Positions 35,490 through 45,046 of a stretch of 64,000 nt of DNA are shown in pieces. Location of the stretch: NCBI RefSeq assembly GCF_000429865.1, contig NZ_KE386978.1, positions 1 to 64,000 of the forward strand, read 5' to 3'. Each line of letters begins with the position of its first letter. Positions within the stretch are counted from its first letter, which is position 1. Made by a program: the position numbers and the translations under genes. Under the pieces are notes generated by a model. The model saw nothing but the letters and a program-made list of their open reading frames with translations, made no database searches and had not been told where the DNA came from. The stretch comes from Cucumibacter marinus DSM 18995 (GTDB lineage: Bacteria; Pseudomonadota; Alphaproteobacteria; Rhizobiales; Devosiaceae).

Positions 35490-36293
35490 CTATTCGCCGT
35501 CCTTGTCCTTGAGAACCGCCATGCCCATGATGTTGTAGCCGCCATCGACATAGTGCAGTTCGCCGGTGACACCGCTCGCCAAGTCGGAAAGCAGGTACAT
35601 GGCGGCATTGCCCACCTCGTCGATGGTGACGTTGCGGCGCAGGGGGGCAGTGCCTTCCTGATAGGCCAGCATGGTGCGGAAATCGGAAATGCCGGAGGCG
35701 GCCAGCGTCTTGATGGCGCCTGCGGAGATGGCGTTGACGCGGATATTCTGCGGCCCGAGATCGGAGGCGAGATAGCGCACCGAACATTCGAGCGCGGCCT
35801 TGGCGACGCCCATCACGTTGTAGTTCGGGGTCACCTTGGTGGAGCCGTGATAGGTCAGGGTCAGCATGGATCCGCCATCGGTCATCAGCGCTTCGGCGCG
35901 CTTGGCGACGGCAGTGAAGGAATAGACCGAGATGTTCATGGTCAGCGCGAAATTCTCAGCGCTTGTCTCGATATAGCGGCCTTCGAGTTCTTCCTTGTTG
36001 GAGAAGCCGATGGCGTGGACGAGGAAATCGAGCTTGCCCCATTTTTGCTTGAGGGTGTCGAAGGTGGCGTCCATCGCCTCGTCATTGGTGACGTCGCATT
36101 CGACAAGGATGTCGGACCCGAGTTCGGCGGCAAGCGGTTCGACACGGCGCTTGAGCGCTTCGCCCTGATAGGAGAAGGCCAGCTCGGCGCCCTGGGCGTG
36201 CAGGGCCTTGGCGATGCCCCAGCCGATCGAGCGGTTGTTGGCCACGCCCATGATCAGGCCGCGCTTGCCCTGCATCAGATTTCCTTCCGCCAT
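35490..36293 (-). CDS. fabI: Enoyl-ACP reductase (NADH), FabI
   Basis: The 267-residue short-chain reductase has the dinucleotide site [18 protein letters not shown] near residue 14, and the catalytic Tyr/Lys pair in [35 protein letters not shown] follows it. It carries out the last reduction of each fatty-acid elongation cycle and is the triclosan target. The ATG at 36293 has AAAGGA seven bases upstream; an upstream in-frame ATG lies within that ribosome-site region and is rejected. It is divergent from the FAD-linked oxidase gene. Confidence 0.95.
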   Translation of the reverse strand: MAEGNLMQGKRGLIMGVANNRSIGWGIAKALHAQGAELAFSYQGEALKRRVEPLAAELGSDILVECDVTNDEAMDATFDTLKQKWGKLDFLVHAIGFSNKEELEGRYIETSAENFALTMNISVYSFTAVAKRAEALMTDGGSMLTLTYHGSTKVTPNYNVMGVAKAALECSVRYLASDLGPQNIRVNAISAGAIKTLAASGISDFRTMLAYQEGTAPLRRNVTIDEVGNAAMYLLSDLASGVTGELHYVDGGYNIMGMAVLKDKDGE

Positions 36294-36398
36294 AACGGTA
36301 TCCTTTCGCATCGCGTTTCGCCGGGTTGTGACATAAGGCATTCCCCCCGGCAAGTTTGTGCTTTTCTGATTCAGCAAGCCTGCATATCTTCCCCCACC

Positions 36399-37829
36399 AT
36401 GACAGACCAGAACAGCAAAATCGAAGGAAACGGCATCCTTGAGAGCCTTGCCGGCCTGATCGATGCGCGTGACGTAATTGCGCCCGGGGCGGACATGGAG
36501 GGGTATATCCATGAGCACCGGCACTTCTATCACACGCCCGCTGCGGCGGTGGTGACCCCGCGCGATATCGAGAGCATTCAGCGAATCGTCAAATGGGCGA
36601 ACGAGACCGGTCACGCGATCATTCCCCAGGGCGGGAATACCGGGCTCGTGGGCGGCCAGGTCCCCAAATCCGGCCAGGAAATCATCCTCGCGCTCAAGCA
36701 TCTCAACCAGGTGCGGCGGGTCGACCCGGTGGCCGGGGTGATGGTGTGCGAGGCCGGTGTCACCGTGCATGAAGCGCAGCAAGCCGCCGAGGCCGTCGAC
36801 CGGCTCTATCCGCTGTCGCTCGCCTCGGAGGGCACGGCACAGATCGGGGGAACGCTATCGACCAATGCGGGCGGTGTGAATGCGCTGACCTATGGCAATG
36901 CGCGGGATCTGTGTTTCGGGATCGAGGCGGTGTTGCCGGACGGGCGGATCTATGAAGACCTCTCGGCGCTTCGCAAGGACAATACCGGCTATTCGCTGCG
37001 GAACCTGTTGATCGGAGCCGAAGGCACGCTCGGGATCATCACGGCGGCGTCTCTGCGGCTGTTCCCGCGGCCCAAGGCGTTCGAGACCGCCTATATCAAC
37101 GTGGAAGACCCCGAGGCTGCGATCCGTCTCCACGACATTCTCAAGGCGGCGGCAGGCAGCCGGCTGACCTCCATCGAGCTCATTCCCCGGATCGGGGTGG
37201 AACTGCAACTCAAGCACGGACTGATCGACCGCGACCCGGCAGCGAGTGAAAGCCCCTGGCATGTGTTGGCGGAAATTTCCCTGTTTGGTGCGGACGAGCC
37301 GGGCCGGCTGATGGCAGCGCTCGAAACCGCGTTTGAGGAAGGCGTCGTCACCGACGCGGCATTGGCGGAAAACCTCACCCATCGCGAACTGATGTGGAAG
37401 CAGCGGGAATCGATGTCCGAATGCCAGAGTCGGGAAGGCGATGCGATCAAGCATGACGTCTCGGTGCCGGTGACAGCGGTCCCAGAGCTCATCGCGCGGG
37501 GTGACGAAGCCTGCGAGAAGCTCGTGCCCGGCATCCGCTCGGTCGCCTTTGGACATCTGGGCGACGGCAATGTGCATTATGATTTCGTGCAGCCGGCCGC
37601 GATGGCAAAAGGCGAGTTCAAGGCACATTTCGACGCCCTGCACGAGGTGATTTATGGCATTGTCGCCGATCTGGGCGGATCGTTCTCGGCCGAGCACGGA
37701 ATCGGCCAGATGAAGGTCGGGCAGTTGGCGCGGGTCAAGAACCCTGTGGCACTCGACATGATGCGGCAGATCAAATCCGTGCTCGACCCCAACCGCGTCC
37801 TGAACCCCGGCAAGGTGATCGAGGGGTAG
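36399..37829 (+). CDS. FAD-linked 2-hydroxyacid dehydrogenase (GlcD/D2HGDH-like)
   Basis: The 476-residue protein has the FAD-binding loop [15 protein letters not shown] near residue 75, [11 protein letters not shown] near 150 and [15 protein letters not shown] near 205. The C-terminal metal-linked motif [11 protein letters not shown] and AEHGIGQMK end it. This is the VAO-family pattern of D-2-hydroxyglutarate, D-lactate and glycolate dehydrogenases. The close fit to single-gene (not GlcDEF) enzymes favours D-2-hydroxyglutarate or D-lactate as substrate. It stands alone. The start at 36399 has only a weak ribosome site. Confidence 0.9.
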   Translation: MTDQNSKIEGNGILESLAGLIDARDVIAPGADMEGYIHEHRHFYHTPAAAVVTPRDIESIQRIVKWANETGHAIIPQGGNTGLVGGQVPKSGQEIILALKHLNQVRRVDPVAGVMVCEAGVTVHEAQQAAEAVDRLYPLSLASEGTAQIGGTLSTNAGGVNALTYGNARDLCFGIEAVLPDGRIYEDLSALRKDNTGYSLRNLLIGAEGTLGIITAASLRLFPRPKAFETAYINVEDPEAAIRLHDILKAAAGSRLTSIELIPRIGVELQLKHGLIDRDPAASESPWHVLAEISLFGADEPGRLMAALETAFEEGVVTDAALAENLTHRELMWKQRESMSECQSREGDAIKHDVSVPVTAVPELIARGDEACEKLVPGIRSVAFGHLGDGNVHYDFVQPAAMAKGEFKAHFDALHEVIYGIVADLGGSFSAEHGIGQMKVGQLARVKNPVALDMMRQIKSVLDPNRVLNPGKVIEG

Positions 37830-37877
37830 GCAGGCGCGATCTCCTGACCGTTGGCCATGTCGCTACCTCAACCTCCG

Positions 37878-38115
37878 CGCCGTCCCGGACTTGATCCGGG
37901 ACCGTCGTGCCGCACTCGATGCGGCCCCGGCTCGGAGGCCGGGGCAGCCCGTGAGAAGGCAAGCCACAGCCCCCATCGTTGGCCTGTAAAAGGATGATCT
38001 ATCCGGCATACTGACACCCTCGCCCTTCGAGGCTCGGCTGCGCCTCGCACCTCAGGGTGAGGGCTTGAAGCTGCATCTCCGCCCTTATCCCGAGCACTTC
38101 GAAGGATGAGCAACA
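37878..38115. repeat. Intergenic repeat block after the FAD-linked dehydrogenase
   Basis: The gene-free stretch 37830-38140 contains CCCGGACTTGATCCGGGACC (a near-perfect inverted repeat), CCCTTCGAGGCTCGGCTGCG with CTCAGGGTGAGG, and CCGAGCACTTCGAAGGATGAG. These match classes of palindromic repeats scattered between genes in alphaproteobacteria. No coding signal is seen. Confidence 0.55.
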
Positions 38116-38140
38116 CGGTCCGACGACACCAACTAGCTTC

Positions 38141-38935
38141 CTAGAACAACTCTCCCTGCCCGCTCGGTTTGGCGGGCTTGTCCAGCTTGGCGGCTTTGGC
38201 CGGTTTGGCGGCAGCGGCGCGTTTTTTGGGGCTGGGTGGCGGGCCATCGGTGCCGGCGGCGTCGAGATCGATGGGCTGGATGAGCTCGGGACCCTCGACG
38301 CGGGTGGAGCCAACCCGGCGATCGACGGGGAAGGCGACAATGCCGAGGTCCCAAATCGGCTCGACCACGGTGAGCGCTTCCTTTTTGCGGATATTGGCAG
38401 TGTCGAGCCAGAGATCAAACTGATGCGCGCGCAATGCGACCGGGGTTCGCGGATGGATCTTCGCTAGGTCACCCGTGGCCGGCTGGGTCAGGATGGCGGC
38501 GGTATCGACAACCTCGCCATTGGGCCCTTCCCAGCTGGTCATCAGGCCGGCAAGCGCAAAGAACCCCCCGTCTTCAGGATGGACATAGAAGGGCTGTTTC
38601 TGGTTTCCTGGCCCCTTCTTCCATTCATAATAGCCCGAGGCGGGGATGATGCAGCGGCCGTGGCTCATGGCGTCGCGAAAACTGGGCTTTTCTGCCGCAC
38701 TTTCGACCCTCGCATTGATCAGTAGCGGAAAATCGCTTGGATCCTTGACCCAACCCGGCACCAAGCCCCAGCGCACCAACAGGCTTTCGCGCCCGTTATT
38801 CGGGCCGCGCCGGATCGCCACGACAGGCTGGGTGGGTGCAATGTTGTACCGAGGCGGAAAATCGAGCGGATTGTCGATCCGGGTCATCTCGCGCAGGCGC
38901 GAAGCGGGAAAGGCAAGAGCAAAACGCGGGCACAT
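38141..38935 (-). CDS. SOS-response-associated peptidase (YedK/HMCES, abasic-site protein)
   Basis: The 264-residue protein starts Met-Cys (MCPRFAL), so after Met removal Cys is N-terminal, as required for the thiazolidine crosslink to abasic sites in single-stranded DNA. Other conserved elements are RYNIAPTQPV, LLINARVESAAEKPSFRDA (active-site Asn), CIIPASGYYEWKK (Glu) and HPRTPV (His). Most homologues read MCGRF, so Pro for Gly at position 3 is unusual. A ~45-residue C-terminal tail rich in Pro, Ala and Lys extends past the usual end and may bind DNA or partners. Confidence 0.9.
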   Translation of the reverse strand: MCPRFALAFPASRLREMTRIDNPLDFPPRYNIAPTQPVVAIRRGPNNGRESLLVRWGLVPGWVKDPSDFPLLINARVESAAEKPSFRDAMSHGRCIIPASGYYEWKKGPGNQKQPFYVHPEDGGFFALAGLMTSWEGPNGEVVDTAAILTQPATGDLAKIHPRTPVALRAHQFDLWLDTANIRKKEALTVVEPIWDLGIVAFPVDRRVGSTRVEGPELIQPIDLDAAGTDGPPPSPKKRAAAAKPAKAAKLDKPAKPSGQGELF

Positions 38936-39017
38936 GGGCAGTCCTTTGGCAGCGCACGACGATAGCCGGGCCATCCTGTTCTTGCCAATGGCGCGATATC
39001 GCCGCAAGACAAGCATC

Positions 39018-39407
39018 ATGAAACCCAATGGTGTTTCCATCGCCGTTTTCCGGGGCCGCGACGTGCTGCTCGTCAAGCGCGGCAAGGCGCCCTATCTCGA
39101 CTATTGGTCGTTTCCCGGTGGCCGGATCGAAGACGGTGAAGCGACAGCCGGGGCCGCGCTGCGCGAGTTGCGGGAGGAGACGGGGCTGGCGGTTGCCAAC
39201 CCCCGTTCGCTCGGGGTCTTCGCCGCCGGCGAAGGCGGGTATGTCCTCGAGGTGTTCGTGGCGCGATATGAAGGCGGTGAACCGGTTGCGGCGGACGACG
39301 CGGCAGACGTCGCCTTCGTACCCCATGACGATTTGTCAGGCTATCTGGTGACCCCGGACCTGCCCGCGCTGCTGCCGCGCGCCTATGCCCGTCTCACCGA
39401 GGCGTGA
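39018..39407 (+). CDS. NUDIX hydrolase
   Basis: The 129-residue protein contains a full Nudix box, GGRIEDGEATAGAALRELRE followed by ETG, starting near residue 34. It hydrolyses a nucleoside diphosphate linked to another moiety; the short length and lack of extra domains leave the substrate open (ADP-ribose or oxidised nucleotides are possible). It is divergent from the YedK-type gene, which is at least consistent with a nucleotide-damage role. Confidence 0.88.
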   Translation: MKPNGVSIAVFRGRDVLLVKRGKAPYLDYWSFPGGRIEDGEATAGAALRELREETGLAVANPRSLGVFAAGEGGYVLEVFVARYEGGEPVAADDAADVAFVPHDDLSGYLVTPDLPALLPRAYARLTEA

Positions 39408-39470
39408 GGCACCTTGATTTGCCGCCTCCGGCTGCTTCGCCGCTAATGGCGGAAAAGGGAGGATAGCGGC

Positions 39471-40478
39471 ATGCGGACTTGGCAGGCGGGATTGGTCGTG
39501 CTGACGATGGCGGCGCTGGTGCTGCCGGTTCAGATTCAGGCGCAGGACCTGCTGCCGCCGCAGGCGCAGAACACGCGCTGGGCCGGTGAAGGCTGGGAAA
39601 CCGACTTCTCCCGCGCAACCGTCGATTTCACCGAGATTGTCAATGTGATCGGACGGGACAATATCCCCGCCATCGACGATCCGGGCTTCGCGCCGGTGGG
39701 CGAGGTATCCGACATCCCGGACCGGGAACCGGTGATCGCGCTCGAGATCGACGGCGATGCCCGCGGCTATCCCCTGCGGATCATGATGTGGCACGAGATC
39801 GTCAATGACACGGTGGGCGGTGTGCCGGTGGCGGTGACATACTGCCCCTTGTGCAACACCGCGCTTGTCTTCCGCCGCGAGATTGCGGGCGAGCCGGTGA
39901 CATTCGGCACATCGGGCAAACTCAGGCATTCCGATCTCATCATGTATGACCGTAAGACCCAGAGCTGGTGGCAACAATTCACCGGTGAGGGGATCGTCGG
40001 TGTCCATGCGGGGGACAAACTCGATGCAATCCCCTCATTGTTGATGAGCTTTGCCGACTTCAAGACCGAGCACCCCGACGGGCAGGTGCTGCAACCCGAG
40101 GCGTCGCGGCTGAATGTGAACGGTCGCAACCCTTATGTGCGTTATGATTCGACACCGATCCCGTTCCTGTTTCGGGGCGAACTGCCCGAGGACATCGAGG
40201 CAATGGAACGGGTTGTGATCGTGCAGCGCGAAGAACCCGTGGCAGTGGCGCTGTCGCATCTCAACGCCAATGCGCCCCTGACCTACAAGGATCATCGCTT
40301 CACATGGCAAGCCGGTCAGGCCTCGGCCCTCGACACGGGGACGATCTCGGAAGGGCGCGATATCGGCAGTGTCACGGTGACCCGTGATGGCGAGCCGGTG
40401 GTGTTCGAGATTACCTTCGCCTTTGCCGCCCGGGCCTTTTATCCCGATCTTGAGATTCTCCAGTCGCTTGCCGAATAG
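39471..40478 (+). CDS. Secreted DUF3179 protein
   Basis: The 335-residue protein has a signal peptide of about 25 residues ending IQA-QD. A DUF3179 domain follows, with VAVTYCPLCNTALVFRR (CxxC) near residue 125 and RKTQSWWQQFTGEG near 160. DUF3179 proteins are periplasmic or secreted and of unknown function; the CxxC and an invariant Trp pair suggest metal or redox chemistry. It is followed by a small secreted protein gene 38 bases on. Confidence 0.85.
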   Translation: MRTWQAGLVVLTMAALVLPVQIQAQDLLPPQAQNTRWAGEGWETDFSRATVDFTEIVNVIGRDNIPAIDDPGFAPVGEVSDIPDREPVIALEIDGDARGYPLRIMMWHEIVNDTVGGVPVAVTYCPLCNTALVFRREIAGEPVTFGTSGKLRHSDLIMYDRKTQSWWQQFTGEGIVGVHAGDKLDAIPSLLMSFADFKTEHPDGQVLQPEASRLNVNGRNPYVRYDSTPIPFLFRGELPEDIEAMERVVIVQREEPVAVALSHLNANAPLTYKDHRFTWQAGQASALDTGTISEGRDIGSVTVTRDGEPVVFEITFAFAARAFYPDLEILQSLAE

Positions 40479-40516
40479 CCTTGCTGCTGCCCCATTGCGG
40501 GCGATAAAAGCGGGCC

Positions 40517-40888
40517 ATGCGGCGCTTGATCCTGATCCTGACAGCGATATTCACCCTGGCGGGAACCACCCTGCCCGGCTTTGCTGTCGATCCGCCTTAC
40601 CAGGCGCAGCTCGAAAGACTGACCAAAGTCATGGGAAGCCTGCACTATTTGCACCCGCTTTGCGGGCATGAGGAAATCGACTGGCGCCTGCAGGCCGCCG
40701 ACCTCATCGATCTCGATCAGCCGGACGAAGACCGGCGTTCGCGGCTGGTTGGGGCCTTCAATGATGGATACCGGGATTTCGCCCGGCTGCACCAGCGCTG
40801 CGGAGATGCCGAGATGCTGGCGCTGGAGCGGTTTCTGACCGAGGCGGAAACCCTGTCCCGGGAGATCCATGCGCGGTTTGCCGAGTGA
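40517..40888 (+). CDS. TIGR02301-family secreted protein
   Basis: This 123-residue protein has a signal peptide (about 1-23). A conserved body with LGSLHYLHPLCG-like sequence (MGSLHYLHPLCG), WRLQAADLID, then FNDGYRDFARLHQRCGDAE, matches the alphaproteobacterial TIGR02301 family. The two cysteines probably form a disulphide. Function unknown. Confidence 0.75.
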   Translation: MRRLILILTAIFTLAGTTLPGFAVDPPYQAQLERLTKVMGSLHYLHPLCGHEEIDWRLQAADLIDLDQPDEDRRSRLVGAFNDGYRDFARLHQRCGDAEMLALERFLTEAETLSREIHARFAE

Positions 40889-40927
40889 AAGCGCGCTATC
40901 GGATTAACGGTGTTTTGTGATACCGTG

Positions 40928-40942
40928 TTAACCTTTCAGTAA
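40928..40942. promoter_or_regulatory. Near-consensus CtrA-type site
   Basis: TTAA-N7-GTAA at 40928-40942 differs by one base from the CtrA consensus TTAA-N7-TTAA. It lies 62 bases before the small gene at 41005. Confidence 0.35.
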
Positions 40943-41004
40943 CATGCAACACGCCTGTGGCGGGCGGGCGTGTTAATGCATTTGCGTCCAGAAAAGAGTA
41001 GCTG

Positions 41005-41265
41005 ATGTTTGACAGTCTGTGGGGAACCGGCAAGTTCGAGCGCGACAACGAAGCGCGCCAGCTCGCCCTCGAATATCTCGCCGATGCCTGGTCGAGCGCC
41101 GAGGAAGACGGCGTTCAGGGCGAAGCGCTCGCGCATGCGGCGCTGTTTGCCGCCATCGCCACGCTTGTGCGCCACTATGGCGAGGATGCCGTGGCCGATC
41201 TGGTCGAAAAGCTGCCGGAGCGCGTGCGATTCGGCGATTACAGCATCGACAGGACCATGCAATAG
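41005..41265 (+). CDS. Small conserved-looking acidic protein, unknown
   Basis: The 86-residue protein is soluble, acidic and mostly helical (ARQLALEYLADAWSSAEEDG, HAALFAAIATLVRHYGEDAV). It has no signal peptide and no catalytic signature. Codon use matches neighbouring genes, and a possible CtrA site stands just upstream, which supports a real gene. I do not recognise the family. It could be a small regulator or adaptor. Confidence 0.65.
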   Translation: MFDSLWGTGKFERDNEARQLALEYLADAWSSAEEDGVQGEALAHAALFAAIATLVRHYGEDAVADLVEKLPERVRFGDYSIDRTMQ

Positions 41266-41346
41266 GCCCTGATCCGGCCCGGGGCGCGGATCGCGCCTCG
41301 ACCCGCAATGGCGCGCGGCGCGCCTTATCGAGAAGGACATAAGCCT

Positions 41347-41997
41347 ATGCGCCCGGCCGCAGACCTGAGACGGTGGCGGGGGCGCAGTGTTCCGCGTCTC
41401 GCCTTTGTCAGCCTTGTTGTTGCGCTTTGCGCGCAGGGACTGCCCGGTCTCGCTTCGACACAACCGGATTCCGCTGGCATCGCCACTGCTGAACCGGCGG
41501 TGGAACCGGATCTCAGGTCTGATTCCTCAGATCATGCTGCGATCAGGCGCGATCTGTCGGTGTTGCCGGCACCCGTTGCGGCAACGCGCGACGCTCTGAT
41601 CGCTGCGGCACTGACCGGTGATGTCGAGGCGCTGCGCCCGCTGGTGGAAAGCCAGGACCGGCCGCCTAATGTTTCATTTGGCGTAACGACGGATGCCATC
41701 GACCATCTGCGCACGGCGTCAAATGACGGCGCGGGACGCGAATTGCTCGGCATCCTGGCGGAATTGCTCGAAGCGCCCTATTCGATCATCGGGGAAGATA
41801 GCGGCGAGCCGATCTATGTCTGGCCCGCCTTTTCGGCCATGGATCTCGATGCGCTTTCGCCGCGAGAACTGGTGGAAACCTACAAGATCGTCAGCCATTC
41901 CGATCTCGAGGAAATGCGCGCCTTTGGCGGCTGGTATTTCTACCGGGTCGGCATCGCGGCCAATGGCGACTGGCTCTATTTCATCGCCGGGGACTGA
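41347..41997 (+). CDS. Exported hypothetical protein
   Basis: The 216-residue protein has a basic N-terminus and a signal-type helix (LAFVSLVVALCAQGLPGLA) ending near residue 37. The body carries a helical segment (AATRDALIAAALTGDVEAL) like the start of an ankyrin-type repeat and ends with GGWYFYRVGIAANGDWLYFI. The ATG at 41347 follows AAGGAC; an upstream start at 41308 is less likely. Stop and the pyrC stop are 5 bases apart, convergent. Function not recognised. Confidence 0.7.
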   Translation: MRPAADLRRWRGRSVPRLAFVSLVVALCAQGLPGLASTQPDSAGIATAEPAVEPDLRSDSSDHAAIRRDLSVLPAPVAATRDALIAAALTGDVEALRPLVESQDRPPNVSFGVTTDAIDHLRTASNDGAGRELLGILAELLEAPYSIIGEDSGEPIYVWPAFSAMDLDALSPRELVETYKIVSHSDLEEMRAFGGWYFYRVGIAANGDWLYFIAGD

Positions 41998-42002
41998 GCG
42001 CC

Positions 42003-43340
42003 TCAGGCGCCGGGAACCAGCGCCTCGCCGAAGCGGATCGGCTGCCCCTGAGAGGCGCCGGTCAACTCGCCCTGCCACATGACCATATTGCCGCGCACCA
42101 TGGTGCCGACCGGCCAGCCGGTGACGGTGACACCGTCATAGGGGGTCCACCCGGCCCGTGAGGCGACCCACTCATTGGTGATGGTCTCGCGCTTCTTCAG
42201 ATCGATGATGGTGAAATCGGCATCATAGCCGACTGCGATGCGGCCCTTGCCGGCAATCTGGAACAGGCGCTGGGGGCCGTGGCTGGTCATGTCGACAAAC
42301 CGCTCGAGGGTCAGCCGCCCGGCATTCACATGGTCGAGCATAATCGGCACCAGCGTCTGCACGCCCGTCATGCCCGAGGGCGAATTCGGATAAGGCTCGT
42401 CCTTTTCCTCGCGGGTATGGGGCGCATGGTCGGAACCAAGGATATCGGCAACGCCATTGTCGACGCCCCGCCAGATGCCCTCACGATGGGCCGCATTGCG
42501 CACCGGCGGGTTCATCTGGGCATAGGTCCCGAGCCGGTCATAGGCGGTCTCGTCGAGCGTCAGGTGATGGGGGGTGACCTCGACGCTCGCCACATCCTTG
42601 TGATCGGCGAGATAGACGATTTCCTCGGCGGTCGAGATGTGCAGCACGTGAATGCGCTTGCCGGTCTTGTGGGCGAGGCCGACAAGGCGTTTCGTACACA
42701 TCAGCGCTGCCTCGACATCGCGCCAGACCGGGTGTGAGCGGGGATCGTTTTCGATGCGCTCGGGTTTGCGGGCCTCGAGCCGGGGCTCATCCTCCGAATG
42801 GAAAGCGGCGCGGCGGGAGATAGCGCGGAGGATCGCTTCGACACCGCCATCGTCCTCGACCAGAAGATTGCCGGTCGAGGAGCCCATGAAGACCTTCACT
42901 CCGGCGCAACCGGGCAGTTTCTCGAGCATGGGCAACTCGGCGGTATTCTCGCGCGTTCCCCCGACATAGAAGGCGAAGTCGCAATGCATGCGGTTGGTTG
43001 CGCGGGCGATCTTGTCCTCGAACGCCTCGACATTGGTCGTGGTAGGGTTGGTGTTGGGCATTTCGAAGACGCCGGTCACGCCACCCATGACCGCGCTCAG
43101 CGAACCGGATTCGAGGTCTTCCTTGTGGGTGCCGCCCGGCTCGCGAAAGTGGACCTGAGTGTCGATGACGCCGGGCAGGATGTGCAGCCCCCTGCAGTCA
43201 ACGGTCCGGTCCGCGCTGGCGTTGGAAAGATCGCCGATGGCAGCGATACGGCCATTTGTGACCGCGATATCGGCCTCGGCGCGACCGGCGTGGTTCACAA
43301 GGGTGGCGCCCGTCAAGACGAGGTCATATCTATCAGTCAT
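42003..43340 (-). CDS. pyrC: Dihydroorotase
   Basis: The 445-residue amidohydrolase has DTQVHFREPGGTHKEDLES near residue 60 (two metal-binding His), VTPHHL near 230, and GSDHAPHTREEK near 295. It closes carbamoyl-aspartate to dihydroorotate in pyrimidine synthesis. The layout is that of class I dihydroorotases. A related hydantoinase-type amidohydrolase cannot be fully excluded from motifs alone. The ATG at 43340 starts at the conserved N-terminus; an upstream extension to 43568 is antisense to ygfZ. No other pyr gene is adjacent. Confidence 0.88.
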   Translation of the reverse strand: MTDRYDLVLTGATLVNHAGRAEADIAVTNGRIAAIGDLSNASADRTVDCRGLHILPGVIDTQVHFREPGGTHKEDLESGSLSAVMGGVTGVFEMPNTNPTTTNVEAFEDKIARATNRMHCDFAFYVGGTRENTAELPMLEKLPGCAGVKVFMGSSTGNLLVEDDGGVEAILRAISRRAAFHSEDEPRLEARKPERIENDPRSHPVWRDVEAALMCTKRLVGLAHKTGKRIHVLHISTAEEIVYLADHKDVASVEVTPHHLTLDETAYDRLGTYAQMNPPVRNAAHREGIWRGVDNGVADILGSDHAPHTREEKDEPYPNSPSGMTGVQTLVPIMLDHVNAGRLTLERFVDMTSHGPQRLFQIAGKGRIAVGYDADFTIIDLKKRETITNEWVASRAGWTPYDGVTVTGWPVGTMVRGNMVMWQGELTGASQGQPIRFGEALVPGA

Positions 43341-43419
43341 TGAGGTCTCCGGCGCTGCGTAAGGGTGATGGCGCCGGTTTAACGGGGCAAAGGCTCCCGG
43401 ACAAGGTGAAGGAGCAAGG

Positions 43420-44274
43420 ATGAGCGAAATAGCCAGGCTCGATCGGGGAATCGTGCGGATTGCCGGAGAAGACGCGCAAAAGCTGCTGCACGACACGCTG
43501 ACGGCAAACTTCCGCTCGCCTTTTGACGGGCGCGGCAAGTGGTGGGCGCTCCTCACCCCGCAGGGCAAGGTTATGTTTGCCGGGCTGGTAGCCGAGCACG
43601 ACGGCGCCTACTGGTTCGAACTGCCCATGGCCGACACCGCCGCCTTTGTGAAGCGCATGACGCTCTATCGTCTGCGCGCCAAGGTGGAGATCGAGGACCT
43701 TTCCGAATCCCATGCGCTGGGCTGGAGCGCGGAATTCCCCACCACCAGCAGCGGGTTCACCTATGCCGATGGCCGCGCCGAAGGGCTCGGCATGCGGGTG
43801 ATTGCGCCGATGGCCGAAGCGGAAGCCTGGACGGGCAATGCAGCGGCCTTCGAGGCCGCGCGGATCCGTGCCGGGATCATCGATGTCGGCGTCGATGTCC
43901 CGCAATCGGATGTATTCCCGCATGATATCGGCATGGACCAGACCGGCAGCATCGATTTCAGGAAGGGATGCTTTGTGGGCCAGGAAGTGGTCTCACGCAT
44001 GCAGCACAAGTCCAAGCTGCGCAAACGCCCGGTGCTGGTGCATGCCGAGGTTGAACTGACGCCCGGCGACACCGTAACCAGCGCCGACAAGCCCGTCGGC
44101 GAAATCCTGGCGGCTCATGGCGGGCACGGCGTGATGGTGGCGCGGCTCGACCGGGTCAAGGATGCGCTGGCCTGCACCATCGGCGATGTGGCCGTCAGTC
44201 TTGAGGTGCCCGGCTGGGCGAGCTACGATTTTGACGACTCGCCGGCAGGCGAAACCAGCGATCAAGAGGGCTGA
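43420..44274 (+). CDS. ygfZ: YgfZ/GcvT-like folate-binding protein
   Basis: The 284-residue protein belongs to the YgfZ branch of the GcvT fold, shown by KGCFVGQEVVSRMQHK near residue 185. The cysteine in KGC[FY]xGQE is the family hallmark, needed with tetrahydrofolate for maintenance of certain iron-sulfur enzymes such as MiaB. The N-terminal AGEDAQKLLHDTLTANFRS and TPQGKVMFAG are also typical. An HD hydrolase gene follows 15 bases on. Confidence 0.9.
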   Translation: MSEIARLDRGIVRIAGEDAQKLLHDTLTANFRSPFDGRGKWWALLTPQGKVMFAGLVAEHDGAYWFELPMADTAAFVKRMTLYRLRAKVEIEDLSESHALGWSAEFPTTSSGFTYADGRAEGLGMRVIAPMAEAEAWTGNAAAFEAARIRAGIIDVGVDVPQSDVFPHDIGMDQTGSIDFRKGCFVGQEVVSRMQHKSKLRKRPVLVHAEVELTPGDTVTSADKPVGEILAAHGGHGVMVARLDRVKDALACTIGDVAVSLEVPGWASYDFDDSPAGETSDQEG

Positions 44275-44289
44275 GCCCGGGGGACCATC

Positions 44290-44910
44290 ATGGCGCGCAC
44301 ACAGGCTCGGGCCTGGCAGCGGATGCTGTCGGGCCGCAGGCTCGATTTGCTGGATCCCTCCCCGCTCGATATCGAGTTGACCGACATTGCCCATGGTCTG
44401 GCGCGGGTGGCGCGGTGGAACGGGCAGACCGGCGGCGACTATGCCTATTCGGTAGCCCAACATTCGGTGCTGGTGCTCGAGGTCGCAGCCGCCTTGAAGC
44501 CGGAAATCGACGACAAGGGACGGCTGCACGCGCTGCTGCACGATGCGCCCGAATATGTCATGGGCGATATCATCTCGCCTTTGAAGGCGGCGATGGGCGG
44601 CGACTACAAGGATGTCGAAAAGCGCCTGCTGGGTGCCATCCAGCTGCGATTCTCCTTGCCGGCCATTACCCCCTCCGCAACCGCCAAACTGATCAAGGCG
44701 GCGGACCGTGAGGCGGCCTATCACGAAGCTGTCAATCTCGCCGGATTCGAGCCGGATGAAGCGCGGCGCTATTTCGGCGCCCCCGCCCTACCCGGTTTCG
44801 ATCTTCCCGGTTTTGAACAGTTGATTCGTCCCTGGCCCACCCAGCAGGCGCATGACCGGTTCATCGAGGCCTTTGACGCGCTCGCACCAGCGCCAACCGG
44901 ACTGCGCTAA
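44290..44910 (+). CDS. HD-domain hydrolase (YfbR-like)
   Basis: The 206-residue protein shows the HD metal ligands in VAQHSVLVLEVA (His) and ALLHDAPEYVMGDIISPLK (His-Asp), with a second Asp in KAADREAAYHEA. This resembles YfbR-type 5'-nucleotidases that dephosphorylate deoxynucleoside monophosphates. It lies just downstream of ygfZ, a frequent pair in Hyphomicrobiales. Confidence 0.85.
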   Translation: MARTQARAWQRMLSGRRLDLLDPSPLDIELTDIAHGLARVARWNGQTGGDYAYSVAQHSVLVLEVAAALKPEIDDKGRLHALLHDAPEYVMGDIISPLKAAMGGDYKDVEKRLLGAIQLRFSLPAITPSATAKLIKAADREAAYHEAVNLAGFEPDEARRYFGAPALPGFDLPGFEQLIRPWPTQQAHDRFIEAFDALAPAPTGLR

Positions 44911-44952
44911 ACCCTTACGGGTATTCCAAAATATTGAAATCGTTACAATTTT

Positions 44953-44977
44953 ATCGATTAACTGCGTGTTAATCGAT
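44953..44977. promoter_or_regulatory. Perfect CtrA-type site in a 10-bp inverted repeat
   Basis: ATCGATTAAC and GTTAATCGAT form a perfect inverted repeat with a 5-base spacer. It contains TTAA-N7-TTAA (44958-44972), the consensus of the alphaproteobacterial cell-cycle regulator CtrA. A half-site TTAACCAG follows at 45015. The gene at 45047 is the likely target. Confidence 0.6.
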
Positions 44978-45046
44978 GCTTTGCGCCGCCCGGCGAGATA
45001 TGGTTGATAACCAGTTAACCAGTGTCTCAATTCGGGAGTAGCAGAC

